This document shows, one piece after another, positions 5,836 through 6,550 of a stretch of DNA of 6,550 bases. Source of the stretch: an uncultured Halieaceae bacterium (GTDB lineage Bacteria; Pseudomonadota; Gammaproteobacteria; Pseudomonadales; Halieaceae); assembly GCA_938045215.1 (NCBI GenBank), contig CALINF010000091.1, positions 1 to 6,550 of the forward strand, given 5' to 3'. A model generated the notes under the pieces. It did not search any database, had not been told where the DNA came from, and was given only the letters and a program-made list of their open reading frames with translations. Made by a program: the position numbers and the translations under genes. Every line of letters starts with the position of its first letter. Position 1 is the first letter of the stretch.

Positions 5836-6550
5836 ATGAAAAAATCGTTAGTGGCCTGGCTCGCAATCATAGTGCTGATGCCAGCAAGCGTACTCGCAGC
5901 AACTTCACAATTTGCAGATCTCAAAGGCAGTCCCGGACTGCGCTCAGCCTCGGCAATAGTTCTGGATTCAAGTGGCAACGTGATCTACGGCAAAGACGTA
6001 GATACCGTGCGTCCTATCGCATCAATTACCAAACTGATGACCGCCATGGTAATCCTGGATGCGAAACTGGATCTGGATGAGAAGATCACGATTACCAAAG
6101 CAGACCGGGATATGATCCGCCTGACCGGCTCGCGCCTGGAGTACGGCGCACGCTTAACCCGGCGCGACCTCCTGTTGCTGGCGTTGATGTCATCGGAGAA
6201 TAGAGCGGCGACGGCGCTTGGGCGCACCTTCCCTGGCGGCATGCGTGCATTTATTAACGCGATGAATGCCAAAGCAGCATCGCTGGGTATGAGTCACAGT
6301 GGCTTCGCCGATCCTGCAGGATTGAAATCGCAGAATGTATCCACCGCGAAAGACCTGGCTCTGATGGTCGAGGCTGCTGATCGCTACCCGCTCATTACTC
6401 AGGCGACCACCACCAAGCGCAAGGAAGTCCACCCCTACTTGCGGCGCGGCCCACTGACCTACGGCAACACCAATCGATTGCTGAAAAACGCCAACTGGGA
6501 TATCGAGCTCAGCAAAACAGGTTACATCAACGAGGCAGGTCGCTGTCTTG
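5836..6550 (+). CDS. pbpG: PBP7-type D-alanyl-D-alanine endopeptidase (3'-truncated by the window)
   Basis: The first 238 codons of a serine peptidase of the low-molecular-mass penicillin-binding protein group (S11 family); the complete E. coli homologue has about 310 residues, so roughly a quarter is outside the window. Such enzymes act in the periplasm and cut D-Ala-meso-diaminopimelate cross-links in peptidoglycan. A signal peptide is clear: MKK, a hydrophobic stretch to residue 20, and a likely cut after VLA (21). All three penicillin-binding motifs are present: SITK at 63-66 with nucleophile S63, SEN at 120-122, and KTG at 227-229. Around them the sequence is PBP7-like: PIASITKLMTAMV, MSSENRAA and KTGYINEAGRCL. 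The frame is open to the last base with no sign of damage. It follows gpsA by 118 bases with hairpins in between, so it is probably a separate transcription unit. Carboxypeptidases of the DacA group are the alternative, but the motif context favours PbpG. Confidence 0.92.
   Translation, partial: MKKSLVAWLAIIVLMPASVLAATSQFADLKGSPGLRSASAIVLDSSGNVIYGKDVDTVRPIASITKLMTAMVILDAKLDLDEKITITKADRDMIRLTGSRLEYGARLTRRDLLLLALMSSENRAATALGRTFPGGMRAFINAMNAKAASLGMSHSGFADPAGLKSQNVSTAKDLALMVEAADRYPLITQATTTKRKEVHPYLRRGPLTYGNTNRLLKNANWDIELSKTGYINEAGRCL

Noticed and set aside
5819..5839. Six-codon frame whose TGA overlaps the endopeptidase start codon (ATGA)
   Set aside because: It has no ribosome site of its own and contains the ribosome site of the next gene; most likely coincidence.

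Overview
The window looks like chromosomal DNA of a gammaproteobacterium. The GpsA and PBP7/PbpG-type proteins read as gammaproteobacterial, GC content is moderate, and the genes are tightly packed with Shine-Dalgarno sites. A marine lineage related to Cellvibrionales/Halieaceae is my guess from overall protein character, not something the sequence proves. No insertion sequence, CRISPR array, tRNA or rRNA is visible.

Layout: positions 1-612 hold no confident protein gene. They contain the possible 3' end of an unrecognised Cys-containing reading frame (1-117), a perfect 14-bp palindrome (193-206), a plausible sigma70-type promoter (235-262) and a strong rho-independent terminator (455-493). 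Promoter and terminator bracket a possible ~225-nt structured transcript. Small dyads (552-587) lie just before the first clear gene. Then follow three co-directional lipid genes: a HAD phosphatase/PlsC acyltransferase fusion with a ~105-residue Lys/Ala-rich tail (613-2352), a PlsB-family acyltransferase (2349-4691, ATGA overlap with its predecessor), and gpsA, glycerol-3-phosphate dehydrogenase (4713-5717, 21-nt gap). After a 118-nt gap with a modest terminator-like hairpin comes the first ~240 codons of a PBP7-type D,D-endopeptidase gene (5836 to the window end).

Together the three-gene unit covers the entry into glycerophospholipid synthesis. GpsA makes sn-glycerol-3-phosphate from dihydroxyacetone phosphate, the PlsB-like enzyme is expected to acylate position 1, and the PlsC domain position 2 to give phosphatidic acid. 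The HAD domain may remove a phosphate from a product or related lipid. The adjacent HAD-PlsC / PlsB2 pair resembles the plsC-plsB2 pair of mycobacteria. The downstream peptidoglycan hydrolase appears to be a separate unit. The main points for a second look are the Lys-rich tail with its in-frame hexamer repeat, the actinobacterial-like acyltransferase pair, and the unexplained transcript-like unit at 235-493. I found no clearly new system.
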